Below are positions 27,628 through 37,564 of a DNA stretch of 64,000 nucleotides, piece by piece. Source of the stretch: Gordonia paraffinivorans NBRC 108238 (GTDB lineage: Bacteria; Actinomycetota; Actinomycetes; Mycobacteriales; Mycobacteriaceae); assembly GCF_000344155.1 (NCBI RefSeq), contig NZ_BAOQ01000012.1:1-64000 (forward strand). The letters are read 5' to 3'. Made by a program: the position numbers and the translations under genes. Under the pieces are notes generated by a model, which had not been told where the DNA came from, searched no databases, and saw only the letters and a list, made by a program, of their open reading frames with translations. Position 1 is the first letter of the stretch. Each line of letters begins with the position of its first letter.

Positions 27628-28988
27628 CCCCGCCCGTACCCCCGCCCGGCCCGGTGCCCGGCGTTCCCGATGTGCCCGCACTGACACACATGACAGTGCA
27701 GGAGATGATCGAGGCCACCCCTCTCGGGCCGATCCTGGATCGAACAGTGACCGATGTCCTTGCCGGACTTGGTCTTCCGCCCCTGCCGGTGCTGCCCCCG
27801 ATCCCGCCGATGCCCGGCCTGCCGCCGATCGAGCTGCCGAACCTCGACGTGTTCATCAAGCCCATGACCGACCTGCTCGGCGGTTTCGGCACCGGTGACC
27901 TCAGCGGCGCGGGCTTCGATCCGACGATCATCTTCGACAGTCTCACCAAGGTGCTCGAGACGACGATGTCGATGTCGCAGGGGGCGCTCAAGCTCGCCGA
28001 TCAGCTGTGGGTCGGTGAAGCGGCGACCAGCGCGACGGTCAAGACCACGGAGGCGGGGGCCAACAGCACCGCACTGGCGGCGCAGGGTTCCGGGATCTCC
28101 ATGGACACCAAGACCGCGGCCGCGATCGTCGCCAAGGGACTCGCCCTGGTGCAGGGGATCATCGCGAAGACGATCGCCGAGATCGGGCTGGCTGTCCCGT
28201 TCCTGGCGACACCCGGGTTCGCGGGCGCACTGGTCGCCATGTCCACCGCGGCCTCGACCGGCCTGTCCGAGTCGCTCGCCGTCGTCGCGATGACCCGTGC
28301 CGAACTACTCGCGCCCACGACGGCGATGACCGTCAACGGCGCCCCCGTCGCCGTGACGGGTGCGCCCGCCGGTGTCGCCGGTCAGTCTCCGTTCGCGCTG
28401 GCGAGCACGGTTCTCGACACCATCTCGCCGGTGGTGGGCACCGCGATGGAACTGCCGAGCTCGCTGATGCAACCGATCAGCAAGATGCTCAACGTCGACG
28501 CCAGCGCCAGCGACCCGGTGGTCACCGGTGCAGGCGGCGCGCCGCTCACCGCTGCTTCGGCGACGAAGGCAAAGGGCGGCGGCCGTGGCGGAGGTGGCGG
28601 CGTCGGGGGAGGCGGCGGCATCGGCGGTGTCATGGCCCCGCTGGGCGCCTCGCGGCCCACGGTGCCGACCGGCATCTCCGTGACCGAACCCGTGGCGGGT
28701 GCCGCGACCGCGCGACCTGCCGCGATGACCCCCGCGGCGATGCCGATGGGCGGCGCGCCGATCGGTGCCGCCGGGGCGGGCGCTCGAGGTGCCGGCGCAG
28801 GGGAGGGACAGCATTCCGTGCCCGACTATCTCGTCACCGAGGACAACGGACGCGCCGTGGTCGGAGATGTGCACGAGATGGCGCCCGCGGTGATCGGACA
28901 CGTCGAACCGGAAGTAGACAAGCCGGACCCCTACGTCCAGCTGCGACTGGGGACCCCGCCCACCACGAACCGAATCGAGGAAGTATGA
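27624..28988 (+). CDS. EspA/EspE-like secreted effector
   Basis: 454 aa. The N-terminus is Pro-rich, and a helical region carries a WVG (WxG) turn at residues 129-131. A long Ala-rich helical part follows, then a Gly-rich low-complexity linker (about 312-335), then a conserved C-terminal block PDYLVTEDNGRAVVGD with PAVIG. This matches EspA/EspE-type ESX-1 substrates. It overlaps the EspC-like gene and the PE-like gene by 4 bp each, so all three are coupled. Exported location is inferred from the family. Confidence 0.75.
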   Translation: MTPPVPPPGPVPGVPDVPALTHMTVQEMIEATPLGPILDRTVTDVLAGLGLPPLPVLPPIPPMPGLPPIELPNLDVFIKPMTDLLGGFGTGDLSGAGFDPTIIFDSLTKVLETTMSMSQGALKLADQLWVGEAATSATVKTTEAGANSTALAAQGSGISMDTKTAAAIVAKGLALVQGIIAKTIAEIGLAVPFLATPGFAGALVAMSTAASTGLSESLAVVAMTRAELLAPTTAMTVNGAPVAVTGAPAGVAGQSPFALASTVLDTISPVVGTAMELPSSLMQPISKMLNVDASASDPVVTGAGGAPLTAASATKAKGGGRGGGGGVGGGGGIGGVMAPLGASRPTVPTGISVTEPVAGAATARPAAMTPAAMPMGGAPIGAAGAGARGAGAGEGQHSVPDYLVTEDNGRAVVGDVHEMAPAVIGHVEPEVDKPDPYVQLRLGTPPTTNRIEEV

Positions 28989-29290
28989 GCGACAACCATA
29001 TCCGCGTCGAACCCGCCGAACTCGTGACGGCGGCGGCGGATCTCGACAAGATCGCGGATCGGCTCGAGTCGACCCTGGTCGGCACGCGCGACGCCCTGTC
29101 CGTCCCGGCCCAGGGGCGCGACGAGGTGTCCCTCGCAGCCGCTGCGAGCTTCACGACCGTGGCCGAGAAGTTCGGCCAGGACACCGCATCCGGCGTCCTG
29201 GAGATGCGCAAGATCGCGGCGACGCTGCGCGCCCAGGCCGCCGGACTGATGGACGGCGACGCCGAAGCGTCGGCCGCACTAAGGGTCTGA
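28985..29290 (+). CDS. PE-family-like protein
   Basis: 101 aa with two helices and a DEVSLAAAASF stretch at residues 46-56, the counterpart of DEVSAAIAALF in mycobacterial PE proteins. The literal PE dipeptide is replaced by EPAEL near residue 9. No clear YxxxD/E tail follows the second helix. It overlaps the EspA-like gene by 4 bp and lies 66 bp before a PPE-like gene, with EspG next, the classic PE-PPE-EspG order. PE proteins dimerise with PPE partners for export. Confidence 0.75.
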   Translation: MSDNHIRVEPAELVTAAADLDKIADRLESTLVGTRDALSVPAQGRDEVSLAAAASFTTVAEKFGQDTASGVLEMRKIAATLRAQAAGLMDGDAEASAALRV

Positions 29291-29356
29291 CCCGAACGTT
29301 TCTCTCCCGCTCCGTCTCTCGCCCGTTCACCACTGATCCGCCCGGAAGGAGGACCC

Positions 29357-30412
29357 ATGACGACCACACAGCCACCCGGCGCCGGATTCACCGGTGTCAA
29401 CTGGGAGCTGCGCACCAGCGAGCAACTGGCCACCGATCTGGGCGCCGGGCCGGGACCGGCGCCGCTGGCCGAGGCGGGCCTGGCGTGGGCGAAGCTGGCC
29501 GCCGAGATCGGCGAGGCCGGAGTCGACTACGCCGCGGTGCTGGCGAGGCTGGGACTCAATTGGCAGTCCGCCCACGCCGACTCGGTCTTCGAGCGGCTCA
29601 CGCACCTCGCCCCGTGGTTCGCCGAGACCGCCTCCGAAGCGGCCCGGAACGCCGCGCGCGCCGAGGCGCAAGCGGCGGCGGCGACGGTGGCACGCCTCGC
29701 CATGCCCGATCTCGCGGAGGTCGGCATCGTCGAGACGTTGCGCGAGATCGCCACCACCGCAACGGCTGTCGCGCCGGTCATGGCGGGTGCGGCGGCCGAG
29801 GCGGAGCGTGCCATGGTCCGGCAACGCATGCGCGCAGCCCGCGTCATGCAGTCGTACGAGACCGCCAGCGAGCCGGTGGGCAAACCGTGGCCGTCGTCGC
29901 GCCGGGCTCCCGACCTTGTGTCCGGGCAGGCGCTCGCAGCAGAGAAGGAGGCGGCGGATCGTTCCGCGTCGACGTCGACGCCGACGCCGGTCACCGCGTC
30001 CGCGCCTGCCGTCCCGCCGATGCTCGGCGGCGTTCCCGGGCCGGTGTCCGCACCGCCCACGGAGAAGATCCGCGTCGCCCCGGTCATGGCCTCCGGAATG
30101 CCGCAGGCTTCGGCGTCGGCCGCCGCATCCGCCGGCAACGCGCCGGCGGGTCCGGGCGTCCCGCAGCCCATCGCGCCCGGTGTCGGCGGGGCCGCGGGTG
30201 ACCGGTCGGCCTCCGTCCGATCGGTGTCGACCGACGAGAACCCGGCGATCGAGGACATTCCCGCCTCGCGCGCCACCGAACAGCTCGACGCGCCGCTGAC
30301 CTGGGCGGACATCGAGGTCGCCGAACAGCCCGTGATCCACCGTGCGCCGGCCGTCGACTCGCGGTACCTCGAGGAGAAGTTCCTGCTCGGCACCCCGGGG
30401 GATCGCGCATGA
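29357..30412 (+). CDS. PPE-family-like protein
   Basis: 351 aa. The N-terminal 170 residues carry PPE features: FTGVNWELRTSEQL, APLAEAGLAWAKLAAEIGEAG and repeated Ala-rich helices (NAARAEAQAAAATVARLAMP). The usual WxG turn reads WQS (LNWQSAHAD), and the PPE tripeptide is absent. The C-terminal half is a Pro/Ala/Ser-rich low-complexity region with a conserved end. The gene overlaps espG by 4 bp (ATGA). Partner to the PE-like protein, by position. It probably descends from the PPE68-type ESX cargo. Confidence 0.75.
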   Translation: MTTTQPPGAGFTGVNWELRTSEQLATDLGAGPGPAPLAEAGLAWAKLAAEIGEAGVDYAAVLARLGLNWQSAHADSVFERLTHLAPWFAETASEAARNAARAEAQAAAATVARLAMPDLAEVGIVETLREIATTATAVAPVMAGAAAEAERAMVRQRMRAARVMQSYETASEPVGKPWPSSRRAPDLVSGQALAAEKEAADRSASTSTPTPVTASAPAVPPMLGGVPGPVSAPPTEKIRVAPVMASGMPQASASAAASAGNAPAGPGVPQPIAPGVGGAAGDRSASVRSVSTDENPAIEDIPASRATEQLDAPLTWADIEVAEQPVIHRAPAVDSRYLEEKFLLGTPGDRA

Positions 30413-31197
30413 TCTCGATGACGAACGACTCCGCCTACTCCCTTCACGTCGGGGAACTGCGCAGCCTCGGTGCGCGATTCGGTGTGCAGACCTGGCCGGT
30501 CGTTCTCGACATGAGCTTCGGCGAGTACGGCTGCGACGCCGGCCCCGAGACGGCGCTCGCGGGTTCGGATCTGATCGACCACGGCGAACCGGCCCCGTGG
30601 CTGGCGACTGTCCTGCGGGTGCTGTCGAGCCCCGACCGCGAGATCGAGATGCGGACCTTCGCCGACGGCGGAACGCGGCGGATATGCCTGGCGCGCAGGG
30701 GATACGAACACGTGCTGGCAGCGCGTTCCGGAGACCACATCGAGCTCACGGTCCCGGACATCGCCGACCACGACGCCGTCGCCGAGACGATCCGGGGTCG
30801 GTTCCCGAACGCGGACCCGTGCGGGTTCACCGCGTTCTCTGCTCCGGCCGACGAACTCGTCGAGCGACTCGGCGAGTGCCGTTCGGGAACCGAGATCACC
30901 GACGCGCTGTTCACGCTCGGTACGCCGATGTCCGACGCCGTGACCATCGCCGCCGCCCTCGCATCGTGCCGGGCGCGAACCGAGATCGTCGCCACCTCCG
31001 ACGAGGACGGGCGATTCTCGCAATCTTCTGGGGCCGTAGCCGTTTTCGACACCAGTAGGGGACGGGTCGTGTCGAGTCCCAGCAAGTCTCCGGACGGTCG
31101 GGTGTGGACCACCCTCTCTCCCGGGTCGGGTCATCGGATCGCGCAGGCAGTGCGCCTGCTGATCGAGACCCTCCCGGACGGGACGTGGTCGATGTGA
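30409..31197 (+). CDS. espG: EspG-family chaperone for PE/PPE
   Basis: 262 aa, near the family length. Middle and C-terminal blocks align by eye with EspG5: LSSPDREIEMRTF, RRICLARRGYEHVLAARSGDHIEL, then VFDTSRGRVVSSP and a final LLIETLPDGTW. EspG keeps PE-PPE dimers soluble in the cytosol and delivers them to one ESX system. It is coupled to the PPE-like gene, which supports a dedicated pair. EsxB/EsxA-like genes follow after 118 bp behind a separate AGGAGG. Confidence 0.85.
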   Translation: MISMTNDSAYSLHVGELRSLGARFGVQTWPVVLDMSFGEYGCDAGPETALAGSDLIDHGEPAPWLATVLRVLSSPDREIEMRTFADGGTRRICLARRGYEHVLAARSGDHIELTVPDIADHDAVAETIRGRFPNADPCGFTAFSAPADELVERLGECRSGTEITDALFTLGTPMSDAVTIAAALASCRARTEIVATSDEDGRFSQSSGAVAVFDTSRGRVVSSPSKSPDGRVWTTLSPGSGHRIAQAVRLLIETLPDGTWSM

Positions 31198-31315
31198 TCC
31201 GCACCGGAGCCTGCGGTCGGCACTGCCGCGGCAGGCAATTGTCAGGCGGTTTCCGCGTCGCGGACACCCACACCGGTATCGCCATCGATGCCATCACACA
31301 CCAGGAGGATTCATA

Positions 31316-31702
31316 GTGACATCACTGAACTTGCCGGGGGCGGAGTCCATCATCGGATCGCCTGCTGCGGGCGCATCGGGAGGGTCGGCGTGGAGCGTCG
31401 ACACCGCCGGGGGCCAGGCGTCGGTCGCCTCCATCAAGACCATCGTCAGCGACATGCAGGCGGTCGTCGACCGCATCGCGCGGGCCACCGACAACTCCAC
31501 CGCGTCGAAGCAGGAGTCCGCCGGCCGGTGGGTGGGTGCGCTCACCGAGACGCACGCCGACTGGAACTCGGCGGCGATCCGGATGAACAACCTCCTCGGA
31601 GACATCAAGAACGCACTCGGCTTCAACTTCGACGATCGCGACGACGCGGACGCCGCGGCCGGTTCGGCGTTCGGCGCGCCCGGCTCCGGCACCCTCGTCT
31701 GA
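31316..31702 (+). CDS. WXG100-family protein, EsxB/CFP-10-like
   Basis: 128 aa, slightly longer than usual. Helix one (VASIKTIVSDMQAVVDRIARATD) and helix two (ETHADWNSAAIRMNNLLGDIKNALG) flank a WVG turn at residues 72-74. A Gly-rich N-terminal extension and an acidic tail with FNFDDRDD are unusual; the canonical YxxxD/E tail is lacking, though FNFDD offers a Phe variant. The GTG start lies 8 bp after AGGAGG. The next gene is its probable partner. Export through an ESX channel is inferred. Confidence 0.8.
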   Translation: MTSLNLPGAESIIGSPAAGASGGSAWSVDTAGGQASVASIKTIVSDMQAVVDRIARATDNSTASKQESAGRWVGALTETHADWNSAAIRMNNLLGDIKNALGFNFDDRDDADAAAGSAFGAPGSGTLV

Positions 31703-31734
31703 CCTCCACCGACCTCCACCGAAGGGACACAACC

Positions 31735-32043
31735 GTGACAATCGCATACACCGAGGCAGTCGTCGCGCAACTGGCGTCGAATCTGCGGCGGGAGTTCGAG
31801 GAACTCGCCACCCTCAACACGCAGCTCAAGAACCAGGTCGACCAGATCTCCACCCAGATCTGGCAGGGCAACGACCCGGCGAAGGACGCCTTCTACCGTG
31901 CGCACGAGGCGTTCACGCAGTTCTTCCAGCAGAACCACCACGCGCTCGAGTCGCTGCACGGCGGAGTCCAGAACGTCAGTCGCGTCTTCAATGACGTGGA
32001 GGAGCGCAACCGGCGCGCCTTCAACGGAATCATCGGCGCCTGA
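31735..32043 (+). CDS. WXG100-family protein, EsxA/ESAT-6-like
   Basis: 102 aa, all helical, with the WQG turn at residues 43-45 inside ISTQIWQGNDPAKDAFYRAHEAF. The start is a GTG behind GAAGGGACA. It lies 32 bp after the EsxB-like gene. The pair probably forms a 1:1 helical heterodimer for export. It closes the island; the next gene is a transporter after 198 bp. Confidence 0.85.
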   Translation: MTIAYTEAVVAQLASNLRREFEELATLNTQLKNQVDQISTQIWQGNDPAKDAFYRAHEAFTQFFQQNHHALESLHGGVQNVSRVFNDVEERNRRAFNGIIGA

Positions 32044-32241
32044 GCTGCTACACCGCGGTCGGAATCAGGGGAGCCGTCACGTGCGCTGTGGCGCGTGCGT
32101 GACGGCTCCCTGCGCGTATGCGGAATGGCTCCGCCACGCCGAACCGAACCCGCCCACGACTCCTCCGGGTTGCGATAGCGTCGCAGCGGAGATCACCCGG
32201 CCCGGGATCTCGAGGGTCCATCGCTCGACGAGGAGGTAGCA

Positions 32242-33825
32242 GTGACATCTGCGAAAGCGGGCGGAGAACACCGGGACACATTCACCCGGAACTCCGGCTT
32301 CATCTTCGCTGCGATCGGTTCCGCGGTGGGACTCGGGAACATCTGGCGCTTCCCCGGCGTCGCCTACGAGAGCGGCGGCGGCGCGTTCCTCATCCCGTAC
32401 CTGGTAGCGCTGCTGACCGCCGGCATCCCGATCCTCTTCCTTGATTACGCAGTGGGGCACCGCTTTCGCGGCACCGCGCCGTTGTCGTTCCGGCGCATCA
32501 AGAAGCCCGTCGAGTCGCTGGGCTGGTTCCAGACCGGGCTGCTGTTCGTCATCGGCGTCTACTACGCGGCGGTCATCGCCTGGGCGCTGAGCTACTTCTT
32601 CTTCTCGTTCAAGCAGAGCTGGGGCGAGGACACCGCCACCTTCTTCGTCGAGGACTATCTCAAGGCCGACGAGCCGGGGGTGTCGACGACGCTCGTCGGC
32701 GGCGTCGCGATCCCGCTGGTCGTGGTGTGGCTGGCCGTGCTGGTGGTCCTCGCGCTCGGTGTCGCGAAGGGCATCGAGAAGGTCAACATCGTCTTCATCC
32801 CGTTGCTCTTCGTGGCCTTCGCGGCGCTGGTCATACGGGCGGTCACCCTGCCCGGTGCGGCCGAGGGACTGAACGCTCTGTTCACCCCGCACTGGGACGC
32901 GCTGACAGACCTCGACGTCTGGATCGCCGCCTACAGCCAGATCTTCTTCTCGCTGTCGATCGCCTTCGGCATCATGATCGCCTACGCCTCGTTCCAGCGA
33001 CGCAAGGCCAACATGACGAGTTCGGGACTCGTCGTCGCGTTCGCGAACTCCTCCTTCGAGATCCTTGCCGGCATCGGGGTGTTCTCCGCGCTGGGCTTCT
33101 TCGCCTACCAGCAGCAGATCGCGGTGGGCGAACTCGAGGGACTCACCGGTCCGTCGCTGTCGTTCATCACGTTCCCCGCAGTGATCTCCGAGATGCCGGG
33201 CTCCGCCTTCTTCGGCGCCCTGTTCTTCGGGTCGCTGGTGATCGCCGGGTTCACGTCGCTGATCTCGCTGATGATCGGTGTCTCGAGCGCGATCCAGGAC
33301 AAGTGGGGGCTGTCGCGTCGCACGGCGGCGGTGAGCGTGTCCCTGGTGTGCGGCCTGATCTCGATCGCCCTGTTCTCGACGACGTCGGGTCTGTTCACTC
33401 TGGACACCGTCGACAACTACGCCAACAACATCGGCGTCGTCACCTCCGCCATCCTGATGTCGGTCATCCTCATCTGGGTCCTGCGCCGCGGCGACATGCT
33501 GCGCCGGCACCTCAACGCCGTGTCCACGTTCAAGCTGGGCAAGATCTGGCTCGGCCTGGTCGGCGTCGTCGCTCCCGTCTTCCTCATCATCATGCTGGTC
33601 CAGCGCGCATACTCGGTGATCGTCGACGGGTATGAGGGTTACCCGACGTGGTACACGACCACCTTCGGCTGGGGCAGCGTCATCCTGGTTTCGGTGGCCG
33701 CCGTCCTGCTCACCCTGCCCTCGTGGAAGGGACGTGACGATCCGGACACCTTCCTGCCGTGGCCACCACTGCCCGAGGACGTGCGGGGCTCAGGCCCGCA
33801 CGCGCGAAAGGAGACCGTCCGATGA
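32242..33825 (+). CDS. Neurotransmitter:sodium symporter family transporter (MetP-like)
   Basis: 527 aa with about 12 membrane helices. It opens with RNSGFIFAAIGSAVGLGNIWRFPGVAYESGGGAFLIPY, the sodium-site signature of NSS transporters (LeuT fold). Paired with a small MetS-type subunit directly downstream, it corresponds to MetPS of Corynebacterium glutamicum, a sodium-driven methionine/alanine importer. The ahcY gene of the methyl cycle lies just beyond, which fits a methionine role. The GTG/ATG choice is supported by GAGGAGGTAGCA at the ribosome-binding site. The exact substrate is inferred. Confidence 0.88.
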   Translation: MTSAKAGGEHRDTFTRNSGFIFAAIGSAVGLGNIWRFPGVAYESGGGAFLIPYLVALLTAGIPILFLDYAVGHRFRGTAPLSFRRIKKPVESLGWFQTGLLFVIGVYYAAVIAWALSYFFFSFKQSWGEDTATFFVEDYLKADEPGVSTTLVGGVAIPLVVVWLAVLVVLALGVAKGIEKVNIVFIPLLFVAFAALVIRAVTLPGAAEGLNALFTPHWDALTDLDVWIAAYSQIFFSLSIAFGIMIAYASFQRRKANMTSSGLVVAFANSSFEILAGIGVFSALGFFAYQQQIAVGELEGLTGPSLSFITFPAVISEMPGSAFFGALFFGSLVIAGFTSLISLMIGVSSAIQDKWGLSRRTAAVSVSLVCGLISIALFSTTSGLFTLDTVDNYANNIGVVTSAILMSVILIWVLRRGDMLRRHLNAVSTFKLGKIWLGLVGVVAPVFLIIMLVQRAYSVIVDGYEGYPTWYTTTFGWGSVILVSVAAVLLTLPSWKGRDDPDTFLPWPPLPEDVRGSGPHARKETVR

Positions 33826-34001
33826 GCGCGACCGCGATCGTCATGCTTCTCGTCTCCATCATCATCGTGTGGGGAGGGTTGATCGCGAGCATCATCTTCC
33901 TGCGCCTACGCCCCGAGGTCGAGGACCTGTACGAGAATCCGGACCTGGTGCGCGAGGACGAGGAACGCGCGGCCCAGCCTCACCCGTTCCGCGACACCTA
34001 G
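33822..34001 (+). CDS. Small subunit of NSS transporter (MetS-like)
   Basis: 59 aa. One hydrophobic helix (residues 4 to about 26, IVMLLVSIIIVWGGLIASIIFL) is followed by a polar tail LRPEVEDLYENPDLVREDEE, typical of MetS small subunits needed for MetP activity. The ATG overlaps the transporter stop codon (ATGA). The coupling and the tail motif make the call secure. Confidence 0.9.
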   Translation: MSATAIVMLLVSIIIVWGGLIASIIFLRLRPEVEDLYENPDLVREDEERAAQPHPFRDT

Positions 34002-34152
34002 AACCCCGGGGATCGCCTGACCTGGGCCGGGGCCGTGTTTCGGCAGCCCCCGGCACCTGACCATGGGATCCGCGGTCGAGGTCCGATAGCCTGGATCGAA
34101 CGCATTCCGCGCCACACCCCGTGGCGCCCGACGCGAACGACAAGGGGATCAG

Positions 34153-35628
<1,476 letters not shown>

Positions 35629-35677
35629 TCCGGATCGCCTCCTGCGGAGCGACCTCGCTTCCCGCGGAACGACTCTG

Positions 35678-35724
35678 ACGCAGATCGCCGCCCGACGGAC
35701 ATTCCGTCGGGCGGCGATCTGCGT
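35678..35724. terminator. Perfect 22-bp hairpin, bidirectional terminator
   Basis: The left arm 35678-35699 and right arm 35703-35724 are perfect reverse complements around a 3-nt loop (CAT), with ends ACGCAGATCG and CGATCTGCGT. It sits between the convergent ahcY and the minus-strand membrane protein gene. It lacks a T-tract, as is frequent in actinobacterial terminators. Confidence 0.8.
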
Positions 35725-35783
35725 TCGGAGGTGATCTGTTCCGGCGGGCCGCGTGCCGTGAGGTTCGCCGCGGCGACTCCGGC

Positions 35784-36689
35784 CTAGGCGCCGATGTCGG
35801 GCTCGGCGCCGGGGCAGTAGATCCAGGATCCGCGTTCCTTCAGGAACCGTTCCTTGGACGTCGCCGATCGCGTTCGCTTCCCGTCCTTCTCGAGATGCGC
35901 CACGACCTCGGTCTGCGCGACGTTGCCGTCGAAGATCGTCTCGAGGAACCCGTCGAGGACGATGGTGCCGGCGTCGGACGGCGGCGCCTCGGTGATGCGC
36001 TCGCGCGACTGCGTGCAGACCGCGGCGCGCATCTGGTCGACGTTGCGGGCGTTGTGGGCCGCCACGTAGTTCTGCATCGCCGCGCGGATCTGCCCGACCG
36101 CGACATAGTCGGTGCCGCCGGAACGGCTGGACGGCATGCTGCTGGGTGTGCGGCTCGTCGAGCGGTCCGAACCGTTCGACCCGGCGGCCGGGGAACTGCT
36201 TGCACCCGACGCCACGGCCGAGTCGTCCGACTCCGCGGAGTTCACGACGATCAGGGTCGCCACCAGCGCGATCAGGGCGACCACGGCGATTCCACCGGTC
36301 ACCCACGCGACGATCGCCCCGGTGCGGCGTCGCGGTGGAGGGGGCCCGTAGGGGCCGGGGAAGCCGCCGGGGCCACCGGGAGGACCCCCGAAGCCCGGAC
36401 CCCCGGGACCCGTCGGACCGGCGCCGTACACACCCGGCGTGCCCGAGGGCCCGGCGCCATGAGGCACATGAGGACCGGATGGCCCGTACCGCACCGGTGA
36501 AGCGGGCGACCCGAACGGGCGGGGAGAGGGGCCGTACGGCCCGGCGGGTTGCTGCGGGGTGGCGGGACGCGGGGGCATCTGCCCGGGCGGGAAGACCCCA
36601 CCCGGAACGGCCTGCCCGGCGTCTGGGTCCGGGCGGCCCGGTCGCGCCGGGCCGAAGCCGGGGCCGCCGGGAGGTGGTGGATATGTCAT
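35784..36689 (-). CDS. Pro/Gly-rich membrane protein with C-terminal NTF2-like domain
   Basis: 301 aa. The cytosolic N-terminus is Pro/Gly-rich (about residues 1-120). It is followed by a basic PPPPRRRTG, one membrane helix (IVAWVTGGIAVVALIALVATLIVV) and a Ser-rich linker. The extracytoplasmic C-terminal domain (from about 200) contains IRAAMQNYVAAHNARNVDQMRAAVC, characteristic of the NTF2-like/DUF4878 type; two Cys residues may pair. The ATG at 36689 follows GGAGGGGGGG. Function unknown; such proteins are common in Mycobacteriales envelopes. Confidence 0.75.
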   Translation of the reverse strand: MTYPPPPGGPGFGPARPGRPDPDAGQAVPGGVFPPGQMPPRPATPQQPAGPYGPSPRPFGSPASPVRYGPSGPHVPHGAGPSGTPGVYGAGPTGPGGPGFGGPPGGPGGFPGPYGPPPPRRRTGAIVAWVTGGIAVVALIALVATLIVVNSAESDDSAVASGASSSPAAGSNGSDRSTSRTPSSMPSSRSGGTDYVAVGQIRAAMQNYVAAHNARNVDQMRAAVCTQSRERITEAPPSDAGTIVLDGFLETIFDGNVAQTEVVAHLEKDGKRTRSATSKERFLKERGSWIYCPGAEPDIGA

Positions 36690-36834
36690 GAGCCCCCCCT
36701 CCGCGATCATTGGGCAAGGCTATCGAAGCCCGACGACGCCGGCAGTGTCCGGGCGTCGGCATGACGATCGGCCGAATGACCGCGACTCAGGTTCTGGGGT
36801 CACCGGATTCTCGGGGGCGCGGCCGGCGTCGGCG

Positions 36835-37467
36835 TCACCTCGTCAGGCGATCGGCCAGCGCGTCGATGTCCTCGCCGTCGTAGAGATGCCACGGCGACGT
36901 CCAACCGATCTCCGCGAGCCGTCGGTAGACCGCGTCGACCCGGAGTTGCAGGTCGCTGTCGCGCTCGTACGCGTCCCGCGCCCGGCTCGCGTCGCCGGCA
37001 GCGCGGGACCGGGCGCGCTCCATCGCGACCTCGGGCCGCACCCCGAGCAGCACGTGACGATCCGGGACCGGCAGGCCGAAGCGCCCGTACTCCAGGTCGT
37101 GGACCCAGCGCACCACCTCGCCGTCGACGTCCTGCTCGAGGCGCGCCGCGTTGTAGGCGGCGTTCGAGGCGACGTAACGATCCAGGATGACGATGTCGTT
37201 GTCCCCGCGTGCGGCGAGGATCTCGGCGGCCGCGTCGGCGCGGTCGAGGGCGAACAGGAGGGCCATCGCGTACACGCTGTCCCGGAGGTCGCCGTGCGAA
37301 CCGTGCAGGGCCTCGGACGCGATGTCGGCGGTCGTGGAACGTCCGTAGCGCGGGAAAGTGAATGTCGCAACGCGCATCCCGGCGTTCGTCCAGCGTTCCA
37401 CCAGACCGGTGACCAACGTGTTCTTTCCCGCGCCGTCGAGTCCCTCGACGGCAATCAACTGACCCAC
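36835..37467 (-). CDS. tmk: Thymidylate kinase
   Basis: 210 aa. It phosphorylates dTMP to dTDP. The P-loop is EGLDGAGKNTL, the TFPRYGRS block binds dTMP, and LDRYVASNAAYNAARL holds the DRY/H-type motif. It resembles M. tuberculosis Tmk in the short LID. The start is a GTG (MGQLIAVEG). In M. tuberculosis and C. glutamicum it lies upstream and co-oriented with mtrA, whereas here it is on the opposite strand, divergent from mtrA with 97 bp between. Confidence 0.95.
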   Translation of the reverse strand: MGQLIAVEGLDGAGKNTLVTGLVERWTNAGMRVATFTFPRYGRSTTADIASEALHGSHGDLRDSVYAMALLFALDRADAAAEILAARGDNDIVILDRYVASNAAYNAARLEQDVDGEVVRWVHDLEYGRFGLPVPDRHVLLGVRPEVAMERARSRAAGDASRARDAYERDSDLQLRVDAVYRRLAEIGWTSPWHLYDGEDIDALADRLTR

Positions 37468-37564
37468 GCGGGGGAGTCTATGGGGTGGGACTGTTCGGGA
37501 CAGAACGTCCGGTCCGGCGCGTCGATGACGACGCTTTCATCACGATGATGTCACCATTGAACAC

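Noticed and set aside
34002-34152. SAH riboswitch before ahcY
   Set aside because: I could not find the conserved riboswitch core in the 151-bp gap; only a weak GC-rich hairpin is visible.
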